Positions 42,458 through 50,507 of a stretch of DNA of 64,000 nucleotides are shown here, one piece after another. Made by a program: the position numbers and the translations under genes. Under the pieces are notes generated by a model, which was given only the letters and a program-made list of their open reading frames with translations, was not told the origin of the DNA and made no database searches. Origin of the DNA: Ensifer sp. LC163 (GTDB taxonomy: Bacteria; Pseudomonadota; Alphaproteobacteria; Rhizobiales; Rhizobiaceae); the NCBI RefSeq assembly GCF_001695855.1, contig NZ_MBSS01000006.1:62001-126000 (forward strand), given 5' to 3'. Each line of letters starts with the position of its first letter. Position 1 is the stretch's first letter.

Positions 42458-43492
42458 TCAGAGCATGTTGCCGGCCGTGAAAGCCTTGCGAACTTCTTCG
42501 CGCTCGGCGTCCGGAGCGGCGACGAGGCCGTATTCGGCAAGCGGGCTTTCCGGGCCGATCATCTGATCGTCGAGGAAGAACTCAACATATTCCTTGAGGC
42601 CCGGGATAACGCCGAGGTGTGCCTTCTTGACGTAGAAGTACAGCGGGCGCGAAACCGGGTATTCGCCGGAAGCGATCGTTTCGGTCGACGGAACGATGCC
42701 GTTGACGGTGGCGACCTTCAGCTTGTCGGCGTTGTTTTCGTAGAAGGACAGGCCGAATACGCCGATGCCGTTCTTGTTGGCAGCGATACGGGCCAGCGTT
42801 TCGGTGTAGTCGCCGTCGATGTCGACAGCCAGGCCGTCCTTGCGGACCGCGACGCACTTGCTGTGCTGCTGCTTTTCATCGGCAACGGCAGCCTTGATGA
42901 CGTCAACGGCGCCAGCTTCCTTGCAGCCTGCAGCCAGGATCTTCTCTTCGAAGACTTCGCGCGTGCCGTGCTTTTCACCCGGGATGAAGGCGGCGATGTC
43001 GGCGTCCGGCAGAGCGGAGTTGACTTCAGACCACTTCTTGTAGGGGTTGGCGACGAGCTTGCCGTCGACGACGATTTCAGCAGCCAGCCCCTTGTAGAGG
43101 TCTTCGGGCTTCAGCGCGAGGTCGGCGTTGCCGGCGTCGGTCGCGAAGACGATGCCATCATAACCGATCTTGATTTCCTGGATCTCGGTAACGCCAGCGG
43201 CCTTGCAGGCTTCGATTTCCTTGTCCTTGATCTTGCGCGAGGAGTTGGCGATGTCGATGGTATCCGGGCCGACGCCCTTGCAGAATTCCTTCAGACCGGC
43301 CGAGGAGCCGCCGGATTCGACGACCGGCGTCTTGAAGTCCGGGAAGGTCTCGCCGAACGTCTCGGCGACGATCTTGGCGTAGGGAAGAACGGTCGAGGAG
43401 CCGGCGACCTGAACCTGATCGCGCGCGGCAGCCACGCCAGCGAATGCGGCGGATGCGACGAGCGCCGCAACAGTGAGTTTAAGAGCTTTCAT
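42458..43492 (-). CDS. pstS: Phosphate-binding periplasmic protein PstS
   Basis: 344-residue binding protein. Signal peptide MKALKLTVAALVASAAFAGVAAA; the mature part opens with the phosphate loop VQVAGSSTVLPYAK, then VVESGGSSAGLKEFCKGVGPDTIDIANSSR, and FIPGEKHGTREVFE. It captures phosphate for PstCAB. GGGAGA precedes the ATG. It lies between phoR and pstC on the same strand, with its own upstream Pho-box-like sites (43596-43634) and a stabilising hairpin downstream, both consistent with strong phosphate-starvation expression. Confidence 0.95.
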   Translation of the reverse strand: MKALKLTVAALVASAAFAGVAAARDQVQVAGSSTVLPYAKIVAETFGETFPDFKTPVVESGGSSAGLKEFCKGVGPDTIDIANSSRKIKDKEIEACKAAGVTEIQEIKIGYDGIVFATDAGNADLALKPEDLYKGLAAEIVVDGKLVANPYKKWSEVNSALPDADIAAFIPGEKHGTREVFEEKILAAGCKEAGAVDVIKAAVADEKQQHSKCVAVRKDGLAVDIDGDYTETLARIAANKNGIGVFGLSFYENNADKLKVATVNGIVPSTETIASGEYPVSRPLYFYVKKAHLGVIPGLKEYVEFFLDDQMIGPESPLAEYGLVAAPDAEREEVRKAFTAGNML

Positions 43493-43595
43493 TGAAGTTC
43501 TCCCGGAATGGGCTTGTGTTGAGTGCGCCAAGCGTTGCAGCGCTCTTCGCCGTCTGATCGGCTGCCCCTAACTAGCCGCCGATAGCCACACCTTT

Positions 43596-43634
43596 TATGT
43601 CAGTTTCGCGAAACATTTATGACAGTTCATGTCA
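43596..43634 (-). promoter_or_regulatory. Pho-box-like repeats upstream of pstS
   Basis: Read on the minus strand: TGACATG (43634-43628), TGTCATA (43624-43618) and TGACATA (43602-43596). The starts are 10 and 22 bp apart, close to the 11-bp phasing of PhoB direct repeats (TGTCAtA). The group lies 100-140 bp before the pstS start codon, in the gap between phoR and pstS. Confidence 0.65.
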
Positions 43635-43686
43635 TTGAAAATAATAACGAAAAATGAACGCAGAGGACTTATCCCGCGCCAATATG

Positions 43687-44958
43687 TCAAAAACGCACGG
43701 TAAACACCGTGCCCTTGCCCAGCTCGGAGTGGATCAACAGTCGCGCGCGGTGGCGGGTCAGAATGTGCTTGACGATCGCAAGGCCGAGACCCGTGCCCTT
43801 TTTCGAGCGGCTCGCCTCGACATTGACGCGGTAGAACCGCTCGGTGATGCGGGGCACATGCTCGGCCGGAATGCCGGGGCCGTAGTCTCTGACCACGACC
43901 TCCGCCTGCCCGCCCTGCCCGCCGGAAAGCTCGACATCGACCTTCTTGCCTTCCTGGCCGTATTTGCAGGCATTCTCGATCAGGTTCTCGAAGACCTCGA
44001 TCAGCTCGTCGCGGTCCCCCTGCACGACGACAGGTTCGTCCGGCATCGTCAGCGCGATCGTCACGTCGAGATCGTTGGCGAGCGGCGCAAGACTGTCGCG
44101 GACATGGCCGAGCAGCGGGCGCAGATCGATGATATCGTCGGGTGCAATGTGCGATTTCAGCTCGAGCCGCGACAGTGACAGGAGGTCGTCGACGAGGCGG
44201 CTCATGCGGGTCGCCTGCTCATGCATGATGCCGAAGAACTTCTCCTGCGCCTTCGCATCGTTGCGCGCCGGACCCTGCATGGTCTCGATGAAGCCGCGCA
44301 AAGAGGCCAGCGGCGTGCGCAGTTCGTGGCTGGCATTGGCGACGAAGTCCGAGCGCATGCGATCGATGCGGCGGGCCTGCGAAATATCGCGGTAGGTCAA
44401 CAGGAAGATCCGGCGCCACGGGCCATCGCCACCCACTTCGGCCGGCGCCACCCTGACCACGTAGACGGCATCGGACGGCAGGCGCTCGGTGTGCTCGATC
44501 TGGTTGATCTTGCCGGTCGCGATCGTTTCGCGGACCATATCGAGAATGCCGGGCGAGCGGACGCGGGCCGCGAGATAGCTGTTGGGCGGGATGGTGCCGA
44601 ATGCCTTTTCGGCAGCGATGTTCTGGAAGACGACGGTTTCATCAACAGCCACCACCAGAACCGGCATATCGAGCGCGTTCAGGGCCGGGATCAAGGCATC
44701 GCTGGCCACGCCCGCCACCGCCGCTACCTTCGCCGCTTTTGCGGCCTTCGGCAGTGGCGAAGGCGCGCTGCGGTTCAGCAGAGCCGCGGCAAGCACGATC
44801 CAGAACGGCAGAACCACGAAGAAATGAATGCCGGTAAACGTGGCGAGGACGGCGAGCAGCGCCGTCAGGCCGAGGAGCCAACGCTCTGCCTTCAGTCGCG
44901 GCACAAGCATCCGCCAGAAAGCCTTGGAACCATCCAGCACCATATCCTCATGAATCAC
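43687..44958 (-). CDS. phoR: Phosphate regulon sensor histidine kinase PhoR
   Basis: 423-residue membrane-bound sensor kinase. Two adjacent N-terminal helices (LLGLTALLAVLATFTGIHF / FVVLPFWIVLAAALL) without a sizeable periplasmic loop, a PAS-like region (~90-200), phospho-acceptor His in ANASHELRTPLASL (about residue 211), and the ATPase domain with NLIENACKYG, DYGPGIP and GTGLGLAIVKHIL. The short loop agrees with PhoR sensing Pst/PhoU status rather than external phosphate. The GTG at 44956-44958 is preferred: GGGAGGAAG stands 5-6 nt upstream, whereas the ATG five codons in has its GAGG too close. Divergent from ppk2. Confidence 0.94.
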   Translation of the reverse strand: MIHEDMVLDGSKAFWRMLVPRLKAERWLLGLTALLAVLATFTGIHFFVVLPFWIVLAAALLNRSAPSPLPKAAKAAKVAAVAGVASDALIPALNALDMPVLVVAVDETVVFQNIAAEKAFGTIPPNSYLAARVRSPGILDMVRETIATGKINQIEHTERLPSDAVYVVRVAPAEVGGDGPWRRIFLLTYRDISQARRIDRMRSDFVANASHELRTPLASLRGFIETMQGPARNDAKAQEKFFGIMHEQATRMSRLVDDLLSLSRLELKSHIAPDDIIDLRPLLGHVRDSLAPLANDLDVTIALTMPDEPVVVQGDRDELIEVFENLIENACKYGQEGKKVDVELSGGQGGQAEVVVRDYGPGIPAEHVPRITERFYRVNVEASRSKKGTGLGLAIVKHILTRHRARLLIHSELGKGTVFTVRF

Positions 44959-45089
44959 TTTGTCTTCCTCCCGACCTCAAATGGTCGAGAGATAGCGACC
45001 CTTCATGACATGATTTTCACGACGCGCTTGAATCCGCAATGCAATTGTGGCCTCCTCACAGGAAATCGCGCGGGCTGGAGGAAGACCAC

Positions 45090-45986
45090 ATGGCGTCAAC
45101 GCAGGCGGCAACGAAGACCGAAAGCCGGACGGTAGAACTCGATATCGGCGGCAAGAAGCGGCTCTTCGACATCGACAATCCCGAATTGCCGAAGTGGATC
45201 GACGAGGCCTCGTTCTCCTCCGACGACTACCCCTACAAGAAGAAGCTCGACGAGGAAGAATACCTGAAGACGCTGGAAAAGCTGCAGATCGAACTGGTCA
45301 AGCTGCAGCTCTGGCAGCAGGCGACCGGCAAGCGCATCATCGCCCTGTTCGAGGGTCGCGACGCGGCGGGCAAGGGCGGCGCGATCCATGCGACCAGCGG
45401 CAACCTGAATCCACGCTGGGCGCGCGTCGTTGCGCTGACAAAGCCGACGGAGACCGAACGGGGGCAATGGTACTTCCAGCGCTACATCGCAACGATGCCA
45501 ACCGCCGGCGAACTCGTTCTCTTCGACCGCTCCTGGTACAACCGCGCCGGCGTCGAGCCGGTGATGGGCTTCTGCACGCCCGAGCAGCACGAACAGTTTC
45601 TCAAGCAGGTGCCGCGTTTCGAAAAGATGATCGTTTACGAAGGCATTCAGTTCTTCAAATTCTGGATCAACATCGGTCGCGAGATGCAGCTCAAGCGCTT
45701 TCACGACCGCTGCCATGATCCCCTGAAGGTCTGGAAGCTGTCGCCGATGGATATCGCCGCCCTCAACAAATGGGACGACTATACCGCGAAGCGCAACCAG
45801 ATGTTGAAAGACACCCATACGGACCAGGCGCCATGGACCGTGGTGCGCGGCAACGACAAGCGGCGTGCGCGTCTCAACCTTATTCGCCACATGCTCTCCA
45901 AGCTCGATTACGAGGGCAAGGACAACGACGCGATCGGCGAGATCGATGACAAGATCATCGGCTCGGGCCCAGGCTTCCTGAAATAA
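45090..45986 (+). CDS. ppk2: Polyphosphate kinase 2
   Basis: 298-residue PPK2-family kinase using polyphosphate to phosphorylate nucleotides. Walker A-like [11 protein letters not shown] (about residues 86-96), lid region [14 protein letters not shown], and Walker [14 protein letters not shown] are intact; the single-domain length fits class I PPK2. GGAGGAAG precedes the ATG. Its position back-to-back with phoR links polyphosphate use to phosphate status; the 131-nt shared region contains CATGTCAT on the minus strand, only a poor Pho-box match. A hairpin at 46020 follows. Confidence 0.95.
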   Translation: MASTQAATKTESRTVELDIGGKKRLFDIDNPELPKWIDEASFSSDDYPYKKKLDEEEYLKTLEKLQIELVKLQLWQQATGKRIIALFEGRDAAGKGGAIHATSGNLNPRWARVVALTKPTETERGQWYFQRYIATMPTAGELVLFDRSWYNRAGVEPVMGFCTPEQHEQFLKQVPRFEKMIVYEGIQFFKFWINIGREMQLKRFHDRCHDPLKVWKLSPMDIAALNKWDDYTAKRNQMLKDTHTDQAPWTVVRGNDKRRARLNLIRHMLSKLDYEGKDNDAIGEIDDKIIGSGPGFLK

Positions 45987-46019
45987 TCTCAGTCAGCAAG
46001 CCGGCCAGCCCGTCGGCTC

Positions 46020-46039
46020 ATACCAACCTGCGTTGGTAT
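46020..46039. repeat. Hairpin matching the fused ends of the 270-bp element
   Basis: ATACCAACCTGCGTTGGTAT: stem ATACCAAC/GTTGGTAT, loop CTGC. The first 13 nt equal the left end and the last 7 nt the right end of the element at 32318-32587, as if the interior had been deleted. It lies between convergent ppk2 and the 46039 gene; its final T is the complement of the last base of that gene's TAA stop, the same register as at hslO. It probably also works as a bidirectional terminator. Confidence 0.6.
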
Positions 46040-47205
46040 TATTGCCCCGGCAGAACGCGGATGGCGTAAAGGTTCAAGCCCTTGCCGCCGCCGCTGATGT
46101 CGCTGTTGATGACGAGCTGCCCGGCGGCGCTCGGCGCAAGGCTGCGATCGAAGGTGACCTTGAACAGCATGTCGACGCGCTCGTCATGCAGGGTGAAACG
46201 GTGACGGCCGCACTCGCCCAGCGAAGAGAAGTTGCACTCGACCGCAAACTCGGTCGCCTTTCCGGGCGTCGCCTGCACGGTCAGTGCCAGCGTCGACGTC
46301 TTGCCTGAAAGCTCGGCCAGGATCGCGGCCGGAATCTCGATCGTAACATCGCCATCGGCATCGGCGTCCGCCGATGTCAGCAGCATGCGCTGGCCGCCAT
46401 CATCTTTGGCCAGCTCGGCGGTCGCCTGCGGGCCGGGCGTGATCGCGCCTGTTTTGCCGGGTGTGTACACCTCGACCCAATCGCCGGTGAAGCCTTCCTG
46501 GGCGCCGAGCGTCTGCAGGCCGGCGGCACCATCGAAATCCTGCGATGCCACGGTCGCCGGCGGGTTGGCGACATTAGTGTCGCGCGCGGCCGGAGACTGC
46601 AGCAGATTGTTGGTCTCGACCCACCACACGGCCGCGACCAGCGCCGCGGCCAGCGTTGCGACGACCATGGTAAGCGACAGCAGGCGCCCGCGCTTGCGTC
46701 GACGCGTGCGGCCGTCCATCGCGCGCACTTCCGGCGCAACCGCGCCTCTGCCGTCACTTGACTGCCTGGCCGCAACCTCACCTGCCGCAGCCGTCGATAC
46801 GACAGGACCGTCGCGATCGGCGCGAAGACCTCCCAGCCCACCATCCTTCTGCCCGTCGCGCGGCGCCTGGCCGGCGAAAGCCGGTTCGCGGCGGTCGGGG
46901 CCGGATGGCTGCGGCTCGGGCCTGGTTGTCGCCGCACGTGGTGCAACCGCGTCATCGAGGCTGACCGAAGGCGCCGACGCCGGCCGCGCCTTCAGCGCCG
47001 CCCGCTCCTCCGTCTCGATCGCATGAATGACCGCTTCCAGCCGATGACGCTGCTGGGCGACGACGTTCTGGTCCTCGATCCCCTGCTTCTGCAGCCCGGT
47101 TTCCAGCGCCTGGCGCGCGGATTGATAGATGCGCGCCCGCGTTTCGGCGCTGGTTCTGTCGGAGCGCTCCAGCGCATTTCGGATTGCAGTCTCGAGTCCG
47201 CTCAC
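46039..47205 (-). CDS. Conserved membrane-anchored protein of unknown function
   Basis: 388-residue protein that I do not recognise beyond its layout. Residues ~1-75 are helical and charged (ETAIRNALERSDRTSAETRA, RIYQSARQALETGLQKQ, RHRLEAVIHAIETEERAAL), possibly a coiled-coil or oligomerisation domain. A Pro/Arg-rich disordered stretch (~78-165) leads to a basic cluster (DGRTRRRKRGR) and one transmembrane helix (LLSLTMVVATLAAALVAAVWW). The C-terminal ~190 residues are outside the cytoplasm and look like an all-beta, carbohydrate-binding-like domain with two Cys (ECNF, ECGR). The GTG at 47205 follows AGAAGGA. Next to ppk2/phoR but convergent, so a Pho role is only a guess. Confidence 0.75.
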   Translation of the reverse strand: MSGLETAIRNALERSDRTSAETRARIYQSARQALETGLQKQGIEDQNVVAQQRHRLEAVIHAIETEERAALKARPASAPSVSLDDAVAPRAATTRPEPQPSGPDRREPAFAGQAPRDGQKDGGLGGLRADRDGPVVSTAAAGEVAARQSSDGRGAVAPEVRAMDGRTRRRKRGRLLSLTMVVATLAAALVAAVWWVETNNLLQSPAARDTNVANPPATVASQDFDGAAGLQTLGAQEGFTGDWVEVYTPGKTGAITPGPQATAELAKDDGGQRMLLTSADADADGDVTIEIPAAILAELSGKTSTLALTVQATPGKATEFAVECNFSSLGECGRHRFTLHDERVDMLFKVTFDRSLAPSAAGQLVINSDISGGGKGLNLYAIRVLPGQ

Positions 47206-47232
47206 ATCAAATCCTTCTGTGCACACCGGGCC

Positions 47233-47337
47233 TTACAGCGCCGCGCGCCAAACATGGCGCGCAAAGGACGCTGTAACGCTTTAAATCTGCTGCATAATCC
47301 TATCCTTAAATCGGATCCGATTTAAGGATAGGATTAT
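47233..47337 (-). repeat. RIME1 intergenic mosaic element, copy 6
   Basis: TTACAGCGCC...CGCTGTAA, then a TGCATAATCC palindrome. The second palindrome is perfect over 44 bp (47294-47337), from ATAATCCTATCC to its exact complement, centred on GGATCC; other copies have mismatched arms. Reverse orientation. Confidence 0.85.
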
Positions 47338-47574
47338 GTCGTGCCCCCGCCGGCGCTCGTCAATCGATCGACGCTTTTTCATCATCCGCAAGCTCTTATC
47401 GGTTAATTCCGGATGCACGCCGTTGGTTTTGTTAACAATTGCGTAACCGCTGCTTTCGAAATCCGCAAGTCCGGCGCGCCATTGGTCCCGGCAACGCCGG
47501 GGAAAACTGCCTTCTGCTTAGCGCTTCGGCCGGAAAAACCGCATCTTTGCAAGCGCGCAACTTGCTGCTATCTA

Positions 47575-47600
47575 TTTTGACGTTTACGCAAACGTCAAAA
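47575..47600. promoter_or_regulatory. 26-bp palindromic operator of the nitronate monooxygenase gene
   Basis: Identical over 26 bp to the site at 11175-11200 (arms TTTTGACGTTT and AAACGTCAAAA). It ends 22 nt before the start codon, close enough to overlap the promoter (TTGACG could be its -35), so the bound protein probably represses. Confidence 0.7.
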
Positions 47601-47622
47601 ATACCAAGGGATGGAGAACTCG

Positions 47623-48633
47623 ATGTCGCTGCCGCCAATTCTTTCCGAAACGACGAGACTGCCCGTCGTCGGCGCACCCTTGTTCATCGTCTCGCATCCC
47701 AAGCTGACGATCGCTCAGTGCAAGGCCGGCGTGATCGGCGCCTTCCCGGCGCTGAACGCCCGCCCGCATTCGCAGCTCGACGAATGGCTCGCCGAAATCA
47801 CTGAAGCGCTCGCCGACCATGACGCCAAGAACCCCGGCCGACCGGCCGCCCCCTTTGCCGTCAACCAGATCGTCCACAAGTCCAACGCCCGCCTCGAGCA
47901 GGATCTGATGCTTTGCATCAAGTACAAGGTGCCGGTGGTCATATCTTCGCTCGGCGCCGTGCCCGAGGTCAACGCCGCCATTCATTCCTATGGCGGCATC
48001 GTGCTGCATGACGTCATCAACAACCGCCACGCCAATTCGGCAATCCGCAAGGGCGCTGATGGGCTGATCGCCGTCGCCGCCGGCGCGGGCGGCCATGCGG
48101 GCACGCTCTCGCCCTTCGCCCTCGTCCAGGAGATCCGCTCCTGGTTCGATGGCCCCCTGCTGCTTTCCGGTGCGATCGCCACCGGCGGCGCTATCCTCGC
48201 CGCCCAGGCCATGGGCGCCGACATGGCCTATATCGGCTCGCCCTTCATCGCCACCGAAGAGGCACGCGCCAGCGACGCCTACAAGCAGATGATCGTCGAC
48301 AGCAATGCCGCCGACATCGTCTATTCCAACTACTTCACCGGCATCCACGGCAACTACCTGAAGCCGTCGATCGTGGCGGCCGGCATGGACCCGGAAAGCC
48401 TGCCGGAAGCCGACCCGTCGAAGATGGATTTCGCCCAGGCCACCGAAGGCACCAAGGCCTGGAAGGACATCTGGGGCTGCGGCCAGGGCATCGGTGCGGT
48501 GCGCGAGGTCACCTCGGTCGGGCATATGGTCGATCGCTGGGAGCGCGAGTACGACGCGGCGCGCGCCCGCCTCGGGCTGCATACGACCCCCACGATTGCT
48601 ACCAACAAGGAATTTTCAAGTTCTCGAAACTGA
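47623..48633 (+). CDS. Nitronate monooxygenase (2-nitropropane dioxygenase family)
   Basis: 336-residue FMN-dependent TIM-barrel enzyme. Family marks: the N-terminal strand with PVVGAPLFIVSHPKL, the FMN/active-site loop VAAGAGGHAGTLSPFALV with His, SGAIATGGAILAAQAMGADM and AYIGSPFIATEEA. Members oxidise alkyl nitronates or act as enoyl-reductase-like flavoproteins. Sharing an operator with the beta-oxidation operon suggests a role alongside acyl-CoA catabolism rather than only nitronate detoxification (inference). GGAGAA precedes the ATG at 47623. A tRNA-Thr gene follows. Confidence 0.9.
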   Translation: MSLPPILSETTRLPVVGAPLFIVSHPKLTIAQCKAGVIGAFPALNARPHSQLDEWLAEITEALADHDAKNPGRPAAPFAVNQIVHKSNARLEQDLMLCIKYKVPVVISSLGAVPEVNAAIHSYGGIVLHDVINNRHANSAIRKGADGLIAVAAGAGGHAGTLSPFALVQEIRSWFDGPLLLSGAIATGGAILAAQAMGADMAYIGSPFIATEEARASDAYKQMIVDSNAADIVYSNYFTGIHGNYLKPSIVAAGMDPESLPEADPSKMDFAQATEGTKAWKDIWGCGQGIGAVREVTSVGHMVDRWEREYDAARARLGLHTTPTIATNKEFSSSRN

Positions 48634-48711
48634 TGGCTTGAAATCTTGGCGCTTTGCGTTTATCAGCGCCTCACACTTCGTTCCGCGGTCTTTTCGCGGA
48701 ACCGCCTCAGG

Positions 48712-48787
48712 GCCGCTTTAGCTCAGTCGGTAGAGCACATCATTCGTAATGATGGGGTCACGTGTTCGAGTCACGTAAGCGGCACCA
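48712..48787 (+). tRNA. tRNA-Thr (anticodon CGT)
   Basis: Complete cloverleaf: acceptor GCCGCTT/AAGCGGC, D-arm GCTC...GAGC, anticodon stem CATCA/TGATG with loop TTCGTAA, T-arm ACGTG-TTCGAGT-CACGT, encoded ACCA. 76 nt including CCA. Confidence 0.96.
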
Positions 48788-48904
48788 TTTTCCTTCAAAG
48801 AAATGAGCACTGTAGCGGGATGATAGTCTGAAGCTGGCCCAGGGTCAGCTCGTCTTGCTACGCACGAACGGCGGGCAAGCGGTCCATTTCGAGGAAGCCG
48901 ATCG

Positions 48905-49255
48905 ATGTCGCTTAGAGTTAGCCGTTTTCATGTTCATGAGGATGCCGTTCAGGCCAATGTCTCCGGCCGTGCCTGTTCCTTGTCGGCGCTCGAAATCGGC
49001 GGCGAGGTCCTTGTCGTCCTGACGTGGCTCGGCAACAAGGAGGCTGGCCTGCGCCGGCCGGAATACGTTCTGCCGCTGGCGTCGATCCCGCATCAATCGC
49101 GCGAACCGGATGCCGGCTCGCCTTACCGCTGGGTCCTGACCGGGACATTGCCGATGTCGCTGTTCGACGGCAGCGCATCGCGGCAGGTCCGCCGGCAGCA
49201 CGGCGTCAGCCCCGGCCCGGCGCTCAACCTGCCGCTGCCCGGCACCACATCCTGA
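48905..49255 (+). CDS. Hypothetical protein
   Basis: 116-residue protein that I cannot assign. It is soluble, without signal or membrane segment, and reads like a small beta protein (VQANVSGRACSLSALEIGGE, VLVVLTWLGNKEAGLRRPEY, WVLTGTLPMSLFDG). GAGGAAG stands 8 nt before the ATG, which supports translation. It lies between tRNA-Thr and a convergent MFS gene. A non-functional ORF is possible but the ribosome-binding site and codon use argue against it. Confidence 0.6.
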   Translation: MSLRVSRFHVHEDAVQANVSGRACSLSALEIGGEVLVVLTWLGNKEAGLRRPEYVLPLASIPHQSREPDAGSPYRWVLTGTLPMSLFDGSASRQVRRQHGVSPGPALNLPLPGTTS

Positions 49256-49286
49256 TCTGCAAACAGCGACAGCATAATGCGTTCGC

Positions 49287-50459
49287 TCACGGCGCTGCGT
49301 GGCGATTGGCCTCGTTCGGGACCGACGCACGCCAGGTCGCGGCGAATGCCGCGATAACGGCAAGGCCGGCCAGGAGTGCGGCGGCTGCCGGAAGCACTGA
49401 TGGCGAGGCCGCCTCGACAAGCACGCCGCCGACGCCGGTGCCCAGCCCGACGCCGACATGCATGGCCGACAGGTTGAGGCCGACGCCGGCTTCCGCCGTC
49501 TCAGGGCTCTGCCTGATCAGGAAGCTCTGCACCACCGGCGAGATCATCCAGCTGATGCAGCCCCACAGCATCATGACCGCAATGAACAACGGCCGCGTAT
49601 CAGACACGAAGGGTATCGCGACCAGCGCGATGACATAGCCGAACGGCGTCAACCGGATCGCCAGTCGCGGCGCCACGGCATCGCTCAACCGACCGCCGAG
49701 ATAGCCGCCGCAGACACCCGCTATGCCGAAGGCGAAGAAGGCCGTGACGACCTCATCGCCGTGCATCCCGACGATCTCGGCCAGATAGGGCGCGAGGTAG
49801 GCGAACAGGCTGAAATGGCCGCCGATCATCAGCACCGACACCAACTGCGCACAGACGCACGAGAACGAGCGCAGATGGCCAGCATAGGAGCGGCCGCGCG
49901 GCGGCTTCGACCGACCGGCCCCCGGCACGAACCACTGACATGCGAACAGGACGCAAACCGCAAACAGCGCCAGGCCGGTGAAGACACTGCGCCAGCCGAA
50001 CGTGCCGCTCAGGAGCATGCCCGCCGGTACGCCGAGAACGAGCGAGGCGCTGATGCCCATGAAGATCAGGCCGATCGCCCGGCCCCGGCTCTCCGCCGGC
50101 ACGATCTCCGTTGCCAGCATGGTCGCAACCAGGCAGGCCGTGGCGCTCGCGGCCGCCATGCCGATGCGGGCGGCGACCAGGACGCCGTAATTCGGGCTGG
50201 CAGCCGCCAGCACATTGCTGGCGATGAAGAGCACCAGCGCCAGCAACAGCAGGGTCTTGCGCTCCAGGCGTGCCGTCAGCAGGAGGGCTGCCGGTGCCGT
50301 CAGCGCAAATGTCACGGAGAACACCGAGGTCAACTGCCCGGCAAGACCGATGGAGACGCCGAGCCCTGATGCCACATCCGGCAGGATGCCGATGACGATG
50401 TTTTCCGCCGTGCCGGTGGCGAAGGTCGCCAGTGCGAGGAGAAGAAGGGGGATATTCAT
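49287..50459 (-). CDS. MFS transporter
   Basis: 390-residue drug/sugar-efflux-type major facilitator with about twelve helices. N-terminal half: FATGTAENIVIGILPDVASG, LTARLERKTLLLLALVLF (cytoplasmic loop 2-3) and ESRGRAIGLIFMG; C-terminal half: LGGRLSDAVAPRLAIRLTP. Closest in style to the AraJ/Bcr-like arabinose and drug efflux group. The ATG at 50457-50459 follows AAAGG; the frame remains open upstream into the divergent broken hydrolase gene and is not used. Substrate unknown. Confidence 0.87.
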   Translation of the reverse strand: MNIPLLLLALATFATGTAENIVIGILPDVASGLGVSIGLAGQLTSVFSVTFALTAPAALLLTARLERKTLLLLALVLFIASNVLAAASPNYGVLVAARIGMAAASATACLVATMLATEIVPAESRGRAIGLIFMGISASLVLGVPAGMLLSGTFGWRSVFTGLALFAVCVLFACQWFVPGAGRSKPPRGRSYAGHLRSFSCVCAQLVSVLMIGGHFSLFAYLAPYLAEIVGMHGDEVVTAFFAFGIAGVCGGYLGGRLSDAVAPRLAIRLTPFGYVIALVAIPFVSDTRPLFIAVMMLWGCISWMISPVVQSFLIRQSPETAEAGVGLNLSAMHVGVGLGTGVGGVLVEAASPSVLPAAAALLAGLAVIAAFAATWRASVPNEANRHAAP

Positions 50460-50507
50460 CTTGCCTTTCCCGATCAGTGGACGCCACGGTCGGAAAAGGT
50501 CTTCCCG

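Larger units (their letters stand above)
47206..47622. other. Divergent intergenic region before the nitronate monooxygenase gene
   Basis: 417 bp without a gene. It holds RIME1 copy 6 (47233-47337), about 235 bp of unassigned sequence including AT-rich GTTAACAATTGCGTAAC (one base off a CtrA box in its second half, not claimed), and the 26-bp palindrome at 47575-47600. Confidence 0.65.

Noticed and set aside
45000-45030. Pho box between phoR and ppk2 (CATGTCAT on the minus strand)
   Set aside because: Only one half-site fits; the partner 11 bp away matches in four of seven positions, so it is not reported as a feature.
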